From: Pedobacter sp. Leaf250
Lineage (GTDB): Bacteria; Bacteroidota; Bacteroidia; Sphingobacteriales; Sphingobacteriaceae
Assembly: GCF_920984735.1 (NCBI RefSeq)
Contig: NZ_CAKLBU010000022.1
Location: forward strand, 1 to 64,000
DNA: 64,000 nucleotides
Direction: 5' to 3'
Shown: positions 8,891 through 19,500 of the stretch, piece by piece
Layout: each line of letters begins with the position of its first letter
Numbering within the stretch: the first letter of the stretch is position 1
Translations under genes and position numbers: made by a program
The notes under the pieces: model-generated
What the model was told of the DNA's origin: nothing
The model's input: the letters and a program-made list of their open reading frames with translations, nothing else
Databases searched by the model: none

Positions 8891-9988
8891 ATGAAAATTA
8901 CACATACCGAAATATATCGATTCAGCATCCCAATGGAACCCTTTGTAATTGCAACAGGAACCATGCATTTTGCCCAAAACGTATTAATTAGAATCTATAC
9001 CGATGCAGGCATACATGGTATTGGCGAATGTTCGGCTTTCCCTATGATTGTTGGTGAAACCCAGGAAACCTGTATAGCCATGGCAAAAGATTTTGCTGGA
9101 ATCCTCAAAGGAAAAGACCCGCTAGAAATTCCTGATAGAATGAATGATTTATTGGGCTACGCAGACCATAACAACACCATTAAAAGTGCCTTCGATATGG
9201 CGCTGTTTGATATTTCAGCCAAACATGCTGGTTTGCCGCTATACCAATTTCTTGGCGGCACAAAACGAACCATCGAAACAGACATGACCATCGGCATTGA
9301 TACCCCGGAAGGAATGGCGGCAACTGCATTAAAATATATTGAAAAAGGCTGTCGGATAATTAAAGTTAAACTCGGTAAAAAAGTTCAGGATGATATTGAA
9401 AGGGTAAAACATATCCGCGAAGCAATAGGCGCTGATGTTATTTTGCGTTTAGATGCCAATCAGGGATGGAGTTTTGATGATGCTTTATTTGCTTTAGGCG
9501 AACTCGATAAATACAATATCGAATTCTGCGAACAGCCCATGCGTACTTGGTACGATGATAAATTACCAGAGCTGAATGTAAATTCCCCTATTAAATTAAT
9601 GGCTGACGAAAGTTGTTATAATCACCACGATGCCCGAAAACTCATCAATAGTCAATCAACCACTTATTTAAATATTAAATTCTCCAAATCGGGAGGGATT
9701 TTAGAAGCCCAGAAAATTCATGAAGAAGCCTTACAAACCGGCGTAAAGTGCATGATTGGGAGCATGTTAGAAAGTAGAATTGCTTTGAGTGCCAATTTAC
9801 ACTTTGCCTTGGCAAGTCCGAATGTAGAATTTTTCGATTTAGATACCGCTTTACTTGGTCATCTGGTCGATCCTTGTGTTGGCGGCTTAACCTACAATGG
9901 CTATTTTCTGGATGTACCGGAAGAAATTGGCATTGGTGCAGAAGCGTATGAACTTTTCCTGGAAAAATGCGAAAGTTGGACAGTTTAA
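8891..9988 (+). CDS. dipeptide epimerase, enolase superfamily
   Basis: 365 residues. Enolase-superfamily layout with an N-terminal capping domain and a TIM barrel of the muconate-lactonizing subgroup. Visible catalytic elements are the KxK motif (IKVKLGK, about 158-164), Mg ligands in LRLDANQGW, EFCEQPM and LMADESC, the second lysine in IKFSKSGG, and SMLESRIALSA near the end. This fits Ala-Glu type dipeptide epimerases used in peptidoglycan peptide recycling. Related Cytophaga enzymes epimerise other dipeptides such as D-Ala-D-Ala, so the exact dipeptide is open. It is convergent with a lysozyme gene, consistent with cell-wall turnover. Confidence 0.85.
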   Translation: MKITHTEIYRFSIPMEPFVIATGTMHFAQNVLIRIYTDAGIHGIGECSAFPMIVGETQETCIAMAKDFAGILKGKDPLEIPDRMNDLLGYADHNNTIKSAFDMALFDISAKHAGLPLYQFLGGTKRTIETDMTIGIDTPEGMAATALKYIEKGCRIIKVKLGKKVQDDIERVKHIREAIGADVILRLDANQGWSFDDALFALGELDKYNIEFCEQPMRTWYDDKLPELNVNSPIKLMADESCYNHHDARKLINSQSTTYLNIKFSKSGGILEAQKIHEEALQTGVKCMIGSMLESRIALSANLHFALASPNVEFFDLDTALLGHLVDPCVGGLTYNGYFLDVPEEIGIGAEAYELFLEKCESWTV

Positions 9989-10015
9989 ACCCCCTAGCCC
10001 CCTGAAGGGGGAACT
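9989..10015. repeat. CCCCCTGAAGGGGG hairpin repeat, copy 1
   Basis: CCCCC-TGAA-GGGGG (9998-10011) sits just after the epimerase stop. With flanks it reads as an inverted copy of the element at 10122-10149. It may serve as a terminator. Confidence 0.7.
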
Positions 10016-10121
10016 ACAGGCGAGATGGAAATAGTGAGGAGTATTCAGCATTCCGATAGTTAAAATATCAATATGATTAATAAGTTAGTATTAAAAACGC
10101 TTTACATAAACTATAGAAATT

Positions 10122-10149
10122 CAGTTCCCCTTTAGGGGCGGAGGGGTTC
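10122..10149. repeat. CCCCTTTAGGGG hairpin repeat, copy 2
   Basis: CCCC-TTTA-GGGG (10127-10138) with flanking AGTT and GAGGGGTT, the reverse complement of copy 1 apart from a few changes. It abuts the lysozyme stop codon at 10150. Confidence 0.7.
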
Positions 10150-11016
10150 TTAATGCACCAGCATCTCTGCCAACGCCGTACTATCACCATTAAAGGCATT
10201 AAAATCCACCACGTGTCCAATTCCGCTGATTTTAGCTTTATCAGAATGCTGCCAGAATTTCCAGAGGCTTTTATCCAATCTTAATTTGGGTTGATAATAA
10301 TGCGCAACCCACAATGGATATCCGTCTAGCTTTTCTTCTAAATGATCCTGGTAAAATTTTAATCCTGTGTAAATAATCGGACGAACTTTTGTTTTCATTT
10401 CCACATAAGTCAAAAAATCAGAAAGTTCTAAACGCATCCTCAATGGCGAAACACCATCCAAGGTTTCAATATCCACTACTGGTGGTAAATCTCCTTTTTC
10501 GATATTAACCACCTGTAAAAAGAATTTTGCCTGTGCCTTGCCACTTTTTTTCGGTCTGAAGAAATGATAAGCACCACAAACAATACCCGCTTTAGGAGCT
10601 TCACGCCAATTGCGCTGAAAATAAGGATCAACGGTTAATAAACCTTCAGTGGCTTTAATAAACGCAAAACTTACCTTTACTTCATCCTCTTCCATCGCTT
10701 TAACTTTCTGCCAATTGATCTTTCCCTGATAATAGGATACATCGATCCCATGAATGGAATATTGCTTTGGTATTTTTATGTTGAAGCTTTTATAAGTACG
10801 ATAATTGGGATCTTCACCCCAATCTTTTATCCACCGCCAGGTAGATACAAAACCATTTAAAATGTAGCCATAATAAAAAGGCGACAGCAAAATTAACAGC
10901 AAACCAGCAATGGCCACTTTCCATTGGTTAGGGAAAGGTTTTGATTTCTTTTTACGTACACCAGGTTTTCTTACGGCTGGTTTTCTGGCAACAGGCTTCT
11001 TATTCTCTGGCGGCAT
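10150..11016 (-). CDS. membrane-anchored GH25 lysozyme-like muramidase
   Basis: 288 residues. The strongly basic N-terminus (Lys/Arg/Pro-rich to about 28) is followed by one transmembrane helix (about 31-50, WKVAIAGLLLILLSPFYYGY), then a GH25 barrel. Family motifs are GIDVSYYQGKINW (catalytic Asp at its start), FAFIKATEG, AGIVCGAYHFFRP and PPVVDIET (Asp-Ile-Glu catalytic pair). It should cleave beta-1,4 MurNAc-GlcNAc bonds on the periplasmic face. It ends 2 bases from a hairpin repeat shared with the convergent epimerase gene. Confidence 0.85.
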   Translation of the reverse strand: MPPENKKPVARKPAVRKPGVRKKKSKPFPNQWKVAIAGLLLILLSPFYYGYILNGFVSTWRWIKDWGEDPNYRTYKSFNIKIPKQYSIHGIDVSYYQGKINWQKVKAMEEDEVKVSFAFIKATEGLLTVDPYFQRNWREAPKAGIVCGAYHFFRPKKSGKAQAKFFLQVVNIEKGDLPPVVDIETLDGVSPLRMRLELSDFLTYVEMKTKVRPIIYTGLKFYQDHLEEKLDGYPLWVAHYYQPKLRLDKSLWKFWQHSDKAKISGIGHVVDFNAFNGDSTALAEMLVH

Positions 11017-11225
11017 AATAATTTGATGCCGCTAAGGTGAGGAAAAAGTTGGGGAATAAAAAAGGATTTTGCTGCCTCGATTATCATTGTGCTTACTACC
11101 ATAACCATTTTCACGAGTCCTTATCTGTTGCAAAATTTACTCCTACCGGCTTATACGTACTTTCCCTCTGGCTGGCATCGTCGAATTTAAAGTAAAATAC
11201 TTAAATTTAAACTACATAATAACCA

Positions 11226-12833
11226 ATGATGAGTCAAGACATACAATTCCCAAATCAAAACCCGAACCCTACTCAAAAATTTTTTAAAGTGATGACGTTT
11301 GCCATGATGCTGATGGCATCGGGACAACTTTACGCACAAAAAGTACTGAGTCCACGGCAAACTTATCCTGATTTATTCGAAAAAGTTCAATTAGCAAAAA
11401 TATATTCCGATGGTAAGTCCTTCGTTGATGCCATTCCTAAAAAGAGTCCATCAGCCATTATGAACGCCTATGATACACAAAAAAAAATCTCAGCTTTTAA
11501 CCTAAAAAGTTTTGTGACAGAAAATTTTTCAATGCCTGAGAATCATAACGCGGTTTATCAATCAGATATAAATGCTGGTATTGAAAAACATTTGGATACA
11601 TTATGGACTGTACTGAAAAGAAATCCGGATACCGTTTCAAAGTTTAAAACATCATTATTGCCGCTTCCCCATCCATACATAGTTCCCGGTGGCCGGTTTA
11701 GAGAAATATATTACTGGGATTCTTACTTTACCATGTTGGGTTTGCAAAAGGCAGGAAAAACTCAAATCATGAAGGATATGATTGATAATTTTGCTTTCCT
11801 GATAAATAAATATGGTTTTATCCCCAATGGAAACAGAAGTTATTATTTAACCCGCTCTCAACCACCATTTTTTGCCGCAATGGTGCAGTTGTTAACTCAA
11901 AACAATAGTGATGTTAAGCTCAGTGATTACAAAGATGCGCTGGAAAAAGAATACAATTTCTGGATGAAGGGCGCTGCAGAATTAAAAAAAGGTGAAGCTG
12001 TAAATCATTCGGTAAAGCTTACTGATGGAACGGTTTTAAACCGATATTATGATGCTGGCGACCAGCCTCGTGAAGAATCTTTTAGAGAAGATTTGGAAGC
12101 GGCGAAATTAACCAAACAGCAACCAGCAGTATTTCTGCGTAATATACGCTCTGCGGCAGAATCAGGTTGGGATTTCAGTAGCCGTTGGTTTGCCGATGGA
12201 AAAGACTTCAGTAGAATCATCACGACTGATTTGTTGCCCGTTGATTTAAATACTTTGATGTACAATCTTGAAATTGCAATTGCTGACGCAAATAAGCAAG
12301 CTGGAAATAATTCAAAATCACTCTTATTTACTGCAAAGGCACAAACCCGTAAAACGGCTATCTTAAAATATTTTTGGAATACAGAGCTTAACTTTTTTAC
12401 TGATTATAACTGGAAAACAAAATCAATGTCTAATCAGTTAACCTTGGCCGCTTCATTTCCACTATATTTTAAATTGGCAACTTCAGCTCAAGCAAAATCA
12501 GTTTCGGAAAAAATTGAAAAAGATTTTTTAAAAACTGGCGGATTGATTACCACTTTAACCACAACGAAGGAGCAATGGGATGCGCCAAATGCCTGGGCTC
12601 CATTGCAATACATCAGCATACAAGCTTTGCATCATTATGGTTATGGCAAGCTTGCCGACAACATCACGAACAGATGGATAAACCAGAATATCGCAGTTTT
12701 TAAAGAAACAGGAAAGCTGATGGAAAAGTACAATGTAGTGGAAACGAACAGTAAAGGCGGTGGTGGAGAATATCCACTGCAAGATGGTTTCGGCTGGACA
12801 AATGGTGTGCTTTTAAAACTGATGAAGAAGTAA
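11226..12833 (+). CDS. treA: periplasmic trehalase, GH37
   Basis: 535 residues. Both GH37 signatures are present: PGGRFREIYYWDSYF (about 157-171) and QWDAPNAWAPLQ (about 440-451). The catalytic acid is the Asp in AAESGWDFSSRW, and the base the Glu in GGGGEYPLQDGFGW. It hydrolyses alpha,alpha-trehalose to two glucoses. A hydrophobic stretch ending LYAQ (about 21-38) is a signal peptide preceded by an unusually long polar N-terminus, so an internal start cannot be excluded. It converges on the GH65 gene of the sugar locus and shares a terminator with it. Confidence 0.9.
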   Translation: MMSQDIQFPNQNPNPTQKFFKVMTFAMMLMASGQLYAQKVLSPRQTYPDLFEKVQLAKIYSDGKSFVDAIPKKSPSAIMNAYDTQKKISAFNLKSFVTENFSMPENHNAVYQSDINAGIEKHLDTLWTVLKRNPDTVSKFKTSLLPLPHPYIVPGGRFREIYYWDSYFTMLGLQKAGKTQIMKDMIDNFAFLINKYGFIPNGNRSYYLTRSQPPFFAAMVQLLTQNNSDVKLSDYKDALEKEYNFWMKGAAELKKGEAVNHSVKLTDGTVLNRYYDAGDQPREESFREDLEAAKLTKQQPAVFLRNIRSAAESGWDFSSRWFADGKDFSRIITTDLLPVDLNTLMYNLEIAIADANKQAGNNSKSLLFTAKAQTRKTAILKYFWNTELNFFTDYNWKTKSMSNQLTLAASFPLYFKLATSAQAKSVSEKIEKDFLKTGGLITTLTTTKEQWDAPNAWAPLQYISIQALHHYGYGKLADNITNRWINQNIAVFKETGKLMEKYNVVETNSKGGGGEYPLQDGFGWTNGVLLKLMKK

Positions 12834-12860
12834 GCAGAATAGAAAAGATATTTGAAAATT

Positions 12861-12889
12861 AACGGATTGCAATTAATTTGCAATCCGTT
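12861..12889. terminator. bidirectional terminator between trehalase and GH65 genes
   Basis: AACGGATTGCAA and TTGCAATCCGTT are perfect 12-base arms around TTAAT, located between two convergent stop codons. Confidence 0.8.
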
Positions 12890-12898
12890 GTAAAATCA

Positions 12899-14935
12899 TT
12901 AATTTTTATTAGTAACCGAAAAGGTTTTCTTTTCAGTACCAACACCAGTAATCTTTATAGATTTCCATTTTGATGGTAAAACAGATGGAATTTGAACGAT
13001 GCCTTTATTGGTAATATCCAACCCTCCAAAACCCATCAGCACACTTTGTAAAACGCCGCCTGCGCCAGTAGCAAAATATGGATTAGTGCCACCTTTGGTT
13101 TCTGCAATCACCCTGAATGGTGGGTTCAAGTTTGGCAGGTAGGCTTCATTAAAATATTTATACGCTTTCTCTACATTACCCGTTCTAGCATAAAGCAAAG
13201 CGAAAATTGCATGAGTCATTGCAGGTGTACCTTCATCAGGAATTCTGGTTTCATAATATGCCAAATCATTCAAAATCTGATTTTTATCGGTAATGGTTTT
13301 TAAAGGATAGGCAAGCAAATTAACGTCGCCTTGTTTTATGCCTTCGCCCTTGTAAGTTGCATGTTCTTTGGTTACCCCATCCGGAAATTTTAATACAGGG
13401 ATGTTGTTTTCAACCAAAGTCCAATCTATATTTTGAGGCAATCCTAAAACGGCAGCAGCAAGGTTTGCATTTTTTAGGTTTAGTATAGCAGCTGCATTGG
13501 TAAAGGCATTATTATCTACATTTTCTGCCCATTCGTCTGCTGCAACCACATTTTTAATATCAAATTGATTTGGTCCATTTCGCTCTACCCTGCTTGCCCA
13601 AAATTCGGCTGTTTGTGATAAGATTGGCCATCCCTTTTCTTTAAGCCAAACTTTATCCTGGGTAACGCAATAATAATTCCATGCCGCTAAAGCAACATCT
13701 GCCGAAATGTGGTGTTCAAAAGGTCCGCTTAATGCCCAAACCGGGGTTTCTTCAACTCCTGAATCTGCACTTTCCCATGGGTACATTGCACCCTTGAAAC
13801 CATGAGAGAATGCATTTTTTCTTGCCGGTTCCAATCTTTCGAATCGATACTCAATTAAAGATTTCGCGATTTCAGGATGTAGTACCAATAGTGCCGGGAA
13901 CATCCAGATATCCGTATCCCAGAAAACATGGCCATTATAACCTAATCCAGATAAGCCCATTGGCGATAATGAATACGATGTTCCGGCACGAGAAAATGAG
14001 GTAAGGTGATAAAGCATACTGCGTACGTCTTGTTGTGCTTGCGGATCTCCATCAATAATAATATCCGATTTCCATAAATCATCCCAGGCTGCATTATGGT
14101 ATTTAATTAATCTATCACGTCCCTCAAGTTTAGCATAAATAGTCATGCGCTCAGCCTCATTAAGCGGGTCTGCATGTTGCGCAGAACTTATTGTACTCCC
14201 AACAACCGTGTAAGTATAACTTTCTCCGGCTTTTATGCTTTTACTAAACTTCATCAAATGGCTGTTATTATCCCACATTTCGTGAATAATTTTAGGCTCG
14301 CTTCCATGTTGCTCATTAAATAAAAAACTATTAGAAGCACACAATTGCAGCTTGCCTGTAGGGCTTTTTGCTGTTGATGTTAATAAGCTTAAAGTTATAT
14401 GGGGCCTGTCAATCTCATTGTAATAATTCTCCACATCGCGAAGTGCATCAGGTGTTTCCATAACACTTGCTGCAGTTAATTTCAAATCTTCGCGGGCGAT
14501 AATGGTTACATCCATCAATACGGTAAAAGGCAAATGGCGTAGTGCATAATAGGTATATTTAATCTCCGCTTTTTTTCCATAAGCCAGTTGCGTGGTAAAT
14601 GCTGCATGCTGCATATCAAGCTGTTGCTGCATATCGCTGGTATTCTGATCATCGAGCCGCTTCCCATCAACTTCCAGGTACATGTTAAGCAAATTGAAAC
14701 CATTTAAAAAATTACTCACACGACCACGTCCATAAGTGTCATAGGTGCCGGCCATCACCACATTTTTTACTTTGAATGGCTGAGGAGAAGAAACAATACC
14801 GATGATCCCGTTTCCTACAGTAATTCCGAAATATTTAGTGGGGTCAATTTTATCGTCACTTATTTTCCAGGGGTCTTGTGCGTGTACAGCACAAGAAATA
14901 ATAACGGTTAAAAGGAAAAGTACGATTTTTCTCAT
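12899..14935 (-). CDS. secreted GH65 alpha-glucoside hydrolase
   Basis: 678 residues with a signal peptide (MRKIVLFLLTVIISCAVHAQ). GH65 (alpha/alpha)6-barrel with NGHVFWDTDIWMFPALL near 335 and the catalytic acid region AADEWAENVDNNAFTN (Glu468). Phosphorylases of the family have a phosphate-binding loop where this protein has IAETKGGTNPYFATGAGG (Glu612), a glutamate suitable as a general base. That predicts hydrolysis rather than phosphorolysis, as in Flavobacterium kojibiose hydrolase, whose catalytic glutamates I recall about four residues later in numbering. Likely substrates are kojibiose, trehalose or related alpha-glucosides. It lies downstream of susD on the same strand, after a hairpin. 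Confidence 0.8.
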   Translation of the reverse strand: MRKIVLFLLTVIISCAVHAQDPWKISDDKIDPTKYFGITVGNGIIGIVSSPQPFKVKNVVMAGTYDTYGRGRVSNFLNGFNLLNMYLEVDGKRLDDQNTSDMQQQLDMQHAAFTTQLAYGKKAEIKYTYYALRHLPFTVLMDVTIIAREDLKLTAASVMETPDALRDVENYYNEIDRPHITLSLLTSTAKSPTGKLQLCASNSFLFNEQHGSEPKIIHEMWDNNSHLMKFSKSIKAGESYTYTVVGSTISSAQHADPLNEAERMTIYAKLEGRDRLIKYHNAAWDDLWKSDIIIDGDPQAQQDVRSMLYHLTSFSRAGTSYSLSPMGLSGLGYNGHVFWDTDIWMFPALLVLHPEIAKSLIEYRFERLEPARKNAFSHGFKGAMYPWESADSGVEETPVWALSGPFEHHISADVALAAWNYYCVTQDKVWLKEKGWPILSQTAEFWASRVERNGPNQFDIKNVVAADEWAENVDNNAFTNAAAILNLKNANLAAAVLGLPQNIDWTLVENNIPVLKFPDGVTKEHATYKGEGIKQGDVNLLAYPLKTITDKNQILNDLAYYETRIPDEGTPAMTHAIFALLYARTGNVEKAYKYFNEAYLPNLNPPFRVIAETKGGTNPYFATGAGGVLQSVLMGFGGLDITNKGIVQIPSVLPSKWKSIKITGVGTEKKTFSVTNKN

Positions 14936-14976
14936 AGATGTATGTGTTTGAAATAAATAGAATTAAAATAAACAAA

Positions 14977-15025
14977 AGGCCGAAATGCCATCAAATTTTT
15001 AATAACCTGATGGCAATTTCAGCCT
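14977..15025 (-). terminator. hairpin between susD and GH65 genes
   Basis: AGGC-CGAAATGCCATCA pairs with TGATGGCAATTTC-AGCCT apart from small bulges. On the minus strand it follows the SusD stop, so it probably attenuates or ends the SusCD transcript before GH65. Confidence 0.65.
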
Positions 15026-15044
15026 CTGTTTAAATAAACCTAAA

Positions 15045-16553
15045 TTAGTATCCTGGGTTTTGTACCAAGTTTGGATTACCAAGTTGGTTATCAGGAATAG
15101 GGAAAAGAAGGTATTTTGCTTCACTAGCTGGTTTCTCTTGCCAAGCAGCAAGGAATTTTCCAAAACGAATTAAATCTTGTCTTCTAAAACCCTCCCAGTA
15201 CAGTTCACGTCCACGTTCATCCAGCAATACATCCAAAGTTAAACTCGTTAATGCTGATGCACCTCTCACTGCTCTAAGTGAATTCACTAAAGTTAATGCA
15301 GATGCCGTTTGAGATATCCTCAACTGCGCTTCGGCTTTCATCAACAATACATCAGAATAACGGTAATAAACCCAGTCGTTATCAGGTTTTCTCGAACCTG
15401 AATTGGCATAATCAATAGGATATTTTATTACGCGAATTCCCGCAACCTCCAAGTGGTTAGGGTCGCGTTCGATAATGCTTACTTCTGGAGTAAAAGCTAA
15501 TGGATTGCCTTTTCTATCTTTTAGAGCTGCACCGTTTTGATCAAATTGCTGACCTACTAAAAAACCAACCCTTATTCCAGATACATTGGTTTGACCAGCA
15601 TAAGTTCCGCCTCTTCTTTTATCTGTTGCTTCGAATTTATTATAAAAGTTAGATAATGAAGAGAAGCCATTGTATCCAGCTGGATTTTGATTATAGTGCA
15701 AAGTACACTTCCATTGCCCATCAATATCACTACCATCATTTCCTGCAGTATTTTCTGCAGTAAAAATATTTTCTTTTGATAAAACATTGTTAGTGGGAGC
15801 AAAATTGTCAAAATAATTGGCAGAAAGTACATAACCACCCGTGGCAATTTCATCCGCCAGCGATATAACCTTTGCCATATCGGCGGCATCAAATGTAGGT
15901 GTATTCCGATTTAAGAAAGCACCCTTATTTAAATAAACCTTCATTAACAAAGTTTTTGCAGCATTTTTATTTGCAAAATTTGCTGGCCCATTCGGCAAAT
16001 CAGGGATAATAGCTGTTAATTCATTAATTAGATAAGAGATTTCATCAGCGGCATTTCTAACCTTTGAAGGAAGTGTTACACCTTCACCAGTATCACGATA
16101 AGGAACTTGCCCCCATCCATCTAAAATGGAAAACTGTGCGAAAGCTCTTAAAAAACGTGCTTCGGCTGCTTGTGCTGGAGTAGGGCTAAATCTTAAAACC
16201 GTTGTAGCTGCATAACTTATACTGTTTAGATCTCTAAAAACACCAGATATTCTTCCATCATCTGCTGCCCATTTGTGCAAGTGTAGCGCTCTCCATGCAC
16301 CGTTATCATCCCAATCACCTGCTCTTGTAGGTACTATCGCCTCATCAGAAGTAACTTCCTGCAAAGCAGACCAGTTCCATGGAGCTTGATATGGGCCTCT
16401 CATGGCAATGTACGCCGCAGAAATTAATCCTGGAACATTTCCCTGAGTAAGTGTACCTGAACTTACTTGCCCATTAAGATCTTCATTAAGTTTTGTACAG
16501 GACGAGATCGTAATGGCCATTACTACCAAGCCTAAAATATATTTGTTTTTCAT
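15045..16553 (-). CDS. SusD/RagB family outer-membrane glycan-binding lipoprotein
   Basis: 502 residues. Lipoprotein signal with Cys19 (TISSCTKLNED), then the all-helical SusD fold with TPR-like repeats (LRAFAQFSILDGWGQVPY about 136-153). The C-terminal part has YRYSDVLLMKAEAQLR and RGRELYWEGFRRQDLIRFG, both strongly conserved in SusD proteins. It caps the SusC barrel at the cell surface and binds the oligosaccharide. It follows susC by 15 bases on the same strand. The ligand cannot be read from sequence, but the flanking enzymes suggest a small alpha-glucoside or sucrose-like sugar. Confidence 0.92.
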   Translation of the reverse strand: MKNKYILGLVVMAITISSCTKLNEDLNGQVSSGTLTQGNVPGLISAAYIAMRGPYQAPWNWSALQEVTSDEAIVPTRAGDWDDNGAWRALHLHKWAADDGRISGVFRDLNSISYAATTVLRFSPTPAQAAEARFLRAFAQFSILDGWGQVPYRDTGEGVTLPSKVRNAADEISYLINELTAIIPDLPNGPANFANKNAAKTLLMKVYLNKGAFLNRNTPTFDAADMAKVISLADEIATGGYVLSANYFDNFAPTNNVLSKENIFTAENTAGNDGSDIDGQWKCTLHYNQNPAGYNGFSSLSNFYNKFEATDKRRGGTYAGQTNVSGIRVGFLVGQQFDQNGAALKDRKGNPLAFTPEVSIIERDPNHLEVAGIRVIKYPIDYANSGSRKPDNDWVYYRYSDVLLMKAEAQLRISQTASALTLVNSLRAVRGASALTSLTLDVLLDERGRELYWEGFRRQDLIRFGKFLAAWQEKPASEAKYLLFPIPDNQLGNPNLVQNPGY

Positions 16554-16568
16554 GTCGAAAAAGTTAAG

Positions 16569-19500
16569 TTATAAAGAAAAATTAACGCCAAAATTGAATG
16601 TCCTTGCAGTTGGATATGCGGTATAATCTATCCCTGCTGATGGAACGCCATTTACACTTTTATTTACATTTACTTCTGGATCAAAACCTGTATAGTTTGT
16701 AATTACAAACAGATTTTGTCCATTTACATAAATATTTAATGATTTGATCACTTTTCCAATGTTGCCGATATTATAATTTAAGGTAGCATTAGCCAATTTA
16801 ACATAATCTCCTTTCTCTATGTATCTTGATGAGGCAGCAATTGGATTAGCCAACGATTCTTGAATAGGTAAATCAAGTATACCTGATGAAACGTTTCTAG
16901 AACCCAAGTTAGAGATTGCCAACACTGAATTTGCTGTATTATTATAAATGCTTTGGCCGAATGCACCATTAAAATTAGCACTGAAAGAGAATTTTTTATA
17001 TCTCAAATTTGTGCTTAAACCCAAAATAAATTTTGGATTTGGGTTACCAACGTAGTATTTAGTAAAACCATCATCAGTATAAGAAGAGAAACCATTTGCA
17101 GCTAAACCATTATACTGTCTGGTAAACATGGCAAATAATGGTAAACCGTTTTGAATAACTTCGGTAGTTACATCACTTAAGCCCTGACCACTTAATGAAC
17201 CAGTTTTAATTATACCATCCAGATTTTTAACATTGTTTTTTATGTAGGTTACGTTTCCTCCTAAAGACCATGATAAATTATCTTTTTCGATGATATTGGC
17301 ATTTAAACTCATCTCTACACCTTTATTAACAATTTCACCACTTAAATTCTGCCATGTAACTACATTTCCTTGTTCTGCAGGTACAAATGCTGTTTGAGGA
17401 TATAATAAATCTTTGGTAGTCTTGTTAAAATAATCAATAGATCCGGTCAGTTTATTCCCGAAAAGGCCAAAATCCAAACCAATGTTAGTTTGTTTGTCTT
17501 CTTGCCATTTTAAATTGTCGTTTTGATTATTCAATCCTACTTGTGGGATAGGATCTCCTGCTTTACCTGGTGTTCTATAAACAAAACGTTGTTGAGAAGA
17601 GCCAGATGGGAAATCCTGGTTGCCTGTTTTACCGTAACCTGCCCTAATTTTTAATGTGTTTAACCATTCAACATTAGTAAGAAAACTTTCTTGTTTGATG
17701 TTCCACGCTGCTGCAAATGAAGGAAAATAGCCATATTTGTTATTTGCACCAAATTTTGTAGAACCATCTGCTCTAACTGTTGCTGTTAAAATGTATTTAT
17801 TATCATAATTAAAAATACCTCTGGCAAAATAAGATTGTAGCTCAGTAGTTGGATCGTTACTAGTTACAAAAGTTCTATTCGCCTTTAATGTAGATTCAAA
17901 AGCATCAGTATAGTCTAGCGGCAAATTACCAAATCCTGTTGCAGTATTAACAGCACTTTTGTTTATGAAATTTGAATACTCATAACCAATTACAGCATTA
18001 ACATTTAATTTGGTAGCAATTTCTTTATTGAAGTTTAAGGTATTAGTGAATTGTTGTGTAACCAACTCTGTATTAGAATAACTGGCGTAACCACCTAAGA
18101 AATCACCAGATGGCTGTATTCCCTGTAAATTTAAAGTACTCCTGGTAGATGCTCTTCTAATACCAGTGCTATAATTTACACTTGCTAACATACGGTATTC
18201 TAGCCATGGTGTAATTTTGTAGTAAGGAGATATGCTACCTAAAATAGTAGAAACCTTCGATTTATCGCTGTTTGCGGCTAAAGCTGCTAAAGGATTAATA
18301 GTTGTTGAACCATAATCGATAAATAAGCTTCCATCTGGATTATAGAAAGATTGGGTAGGATTCCAAGCTAATGCCTGGCTAATTAAACTTCCTGTAAAAC
18401 CTGCATCAGTTGTAATAGGGGCAATATTTTCTAAGTACTGATTACTTATCATATTGATATCTAAGCCTAGATTTTTACTCTCCAAGAATTTAAAATTTCC
18501 ATTAAAAGCTGCACTGTACTTTTTAAAATCTGTAGTTTTAACAATACCTTGCTGATCTTGATAACCCATAGAAGCACGGAAAGTATTTCCATTTGCCCCA
18601 CCACTTATACCAATGGAGTAATTTTGATTGTAAGCCGTACGAATAATCTCATCTAAAGCATCAACACTGGTACCAAAATCGCCACTGGTTAAACTATATT
18701 TTCTCAAAGCTGCACGATACTCTTCGCCGGTTAAAACATCCACTCTCTTGGCAATATTACTCACCCCTGCTGATGCGTTAACATCAATTCTCGTATCTCC
18801 AGATTTACCTCTCTTGGTGGTGATTAATACCACGCCATATGCCGCACGTGAACCGTAAATCGCAGTAGCTGACGCGTCTTTTAAAATCTCCATCGATTCA
18901 ATATCTGCCGGATTAATAAAGTTGAGTGGATTACCAGCAGGTGCAGTACCAATACCGGCACTTGTATTTGGTCTGGCAGATCGGCCGTCAAGCGCAACTC
19001 CATCAACTACATAAAGTGGTTGCCCTGTACCTGTAATAGCTGAGTTACCTCTAATTCTTACAGTAGATGCACCGCCTGGTTGGCCACTGTTATTAATCAT
19101 CTGCACACCAGCAACTTTACCTTGTATTAATTGATCAGGCGCAGTCAATGGGCCCTTATTAAAATCTTTTGCAGAGACGGTTGCCGCAGCACCAGTTAGG
19201 TCACTTTTCTTAACCGAACCATAACCAACCACAACAACCCCTTCGAGGTTATTTAATGATGCTAATGTAATGTTGATTAAAGTTTGATTATTAACGTTTA
19301 CTGTTTGGGTTTCGAAGCCAACAAAACTCACAATTAGTTTCGAAGTTGTAGAGGGCACTGTAATTTGGAACTTACCTTCTGCATCACTTTGCGTTCGGGT
19401 ACTTGTACCAGCAACCTGGATAGTTGCACCAGCCATGGGCAGCTTATCATTATCTAAAATCGTTCCTTTAATTACGGTTTGGGCGAAAGCCGTTATACTT

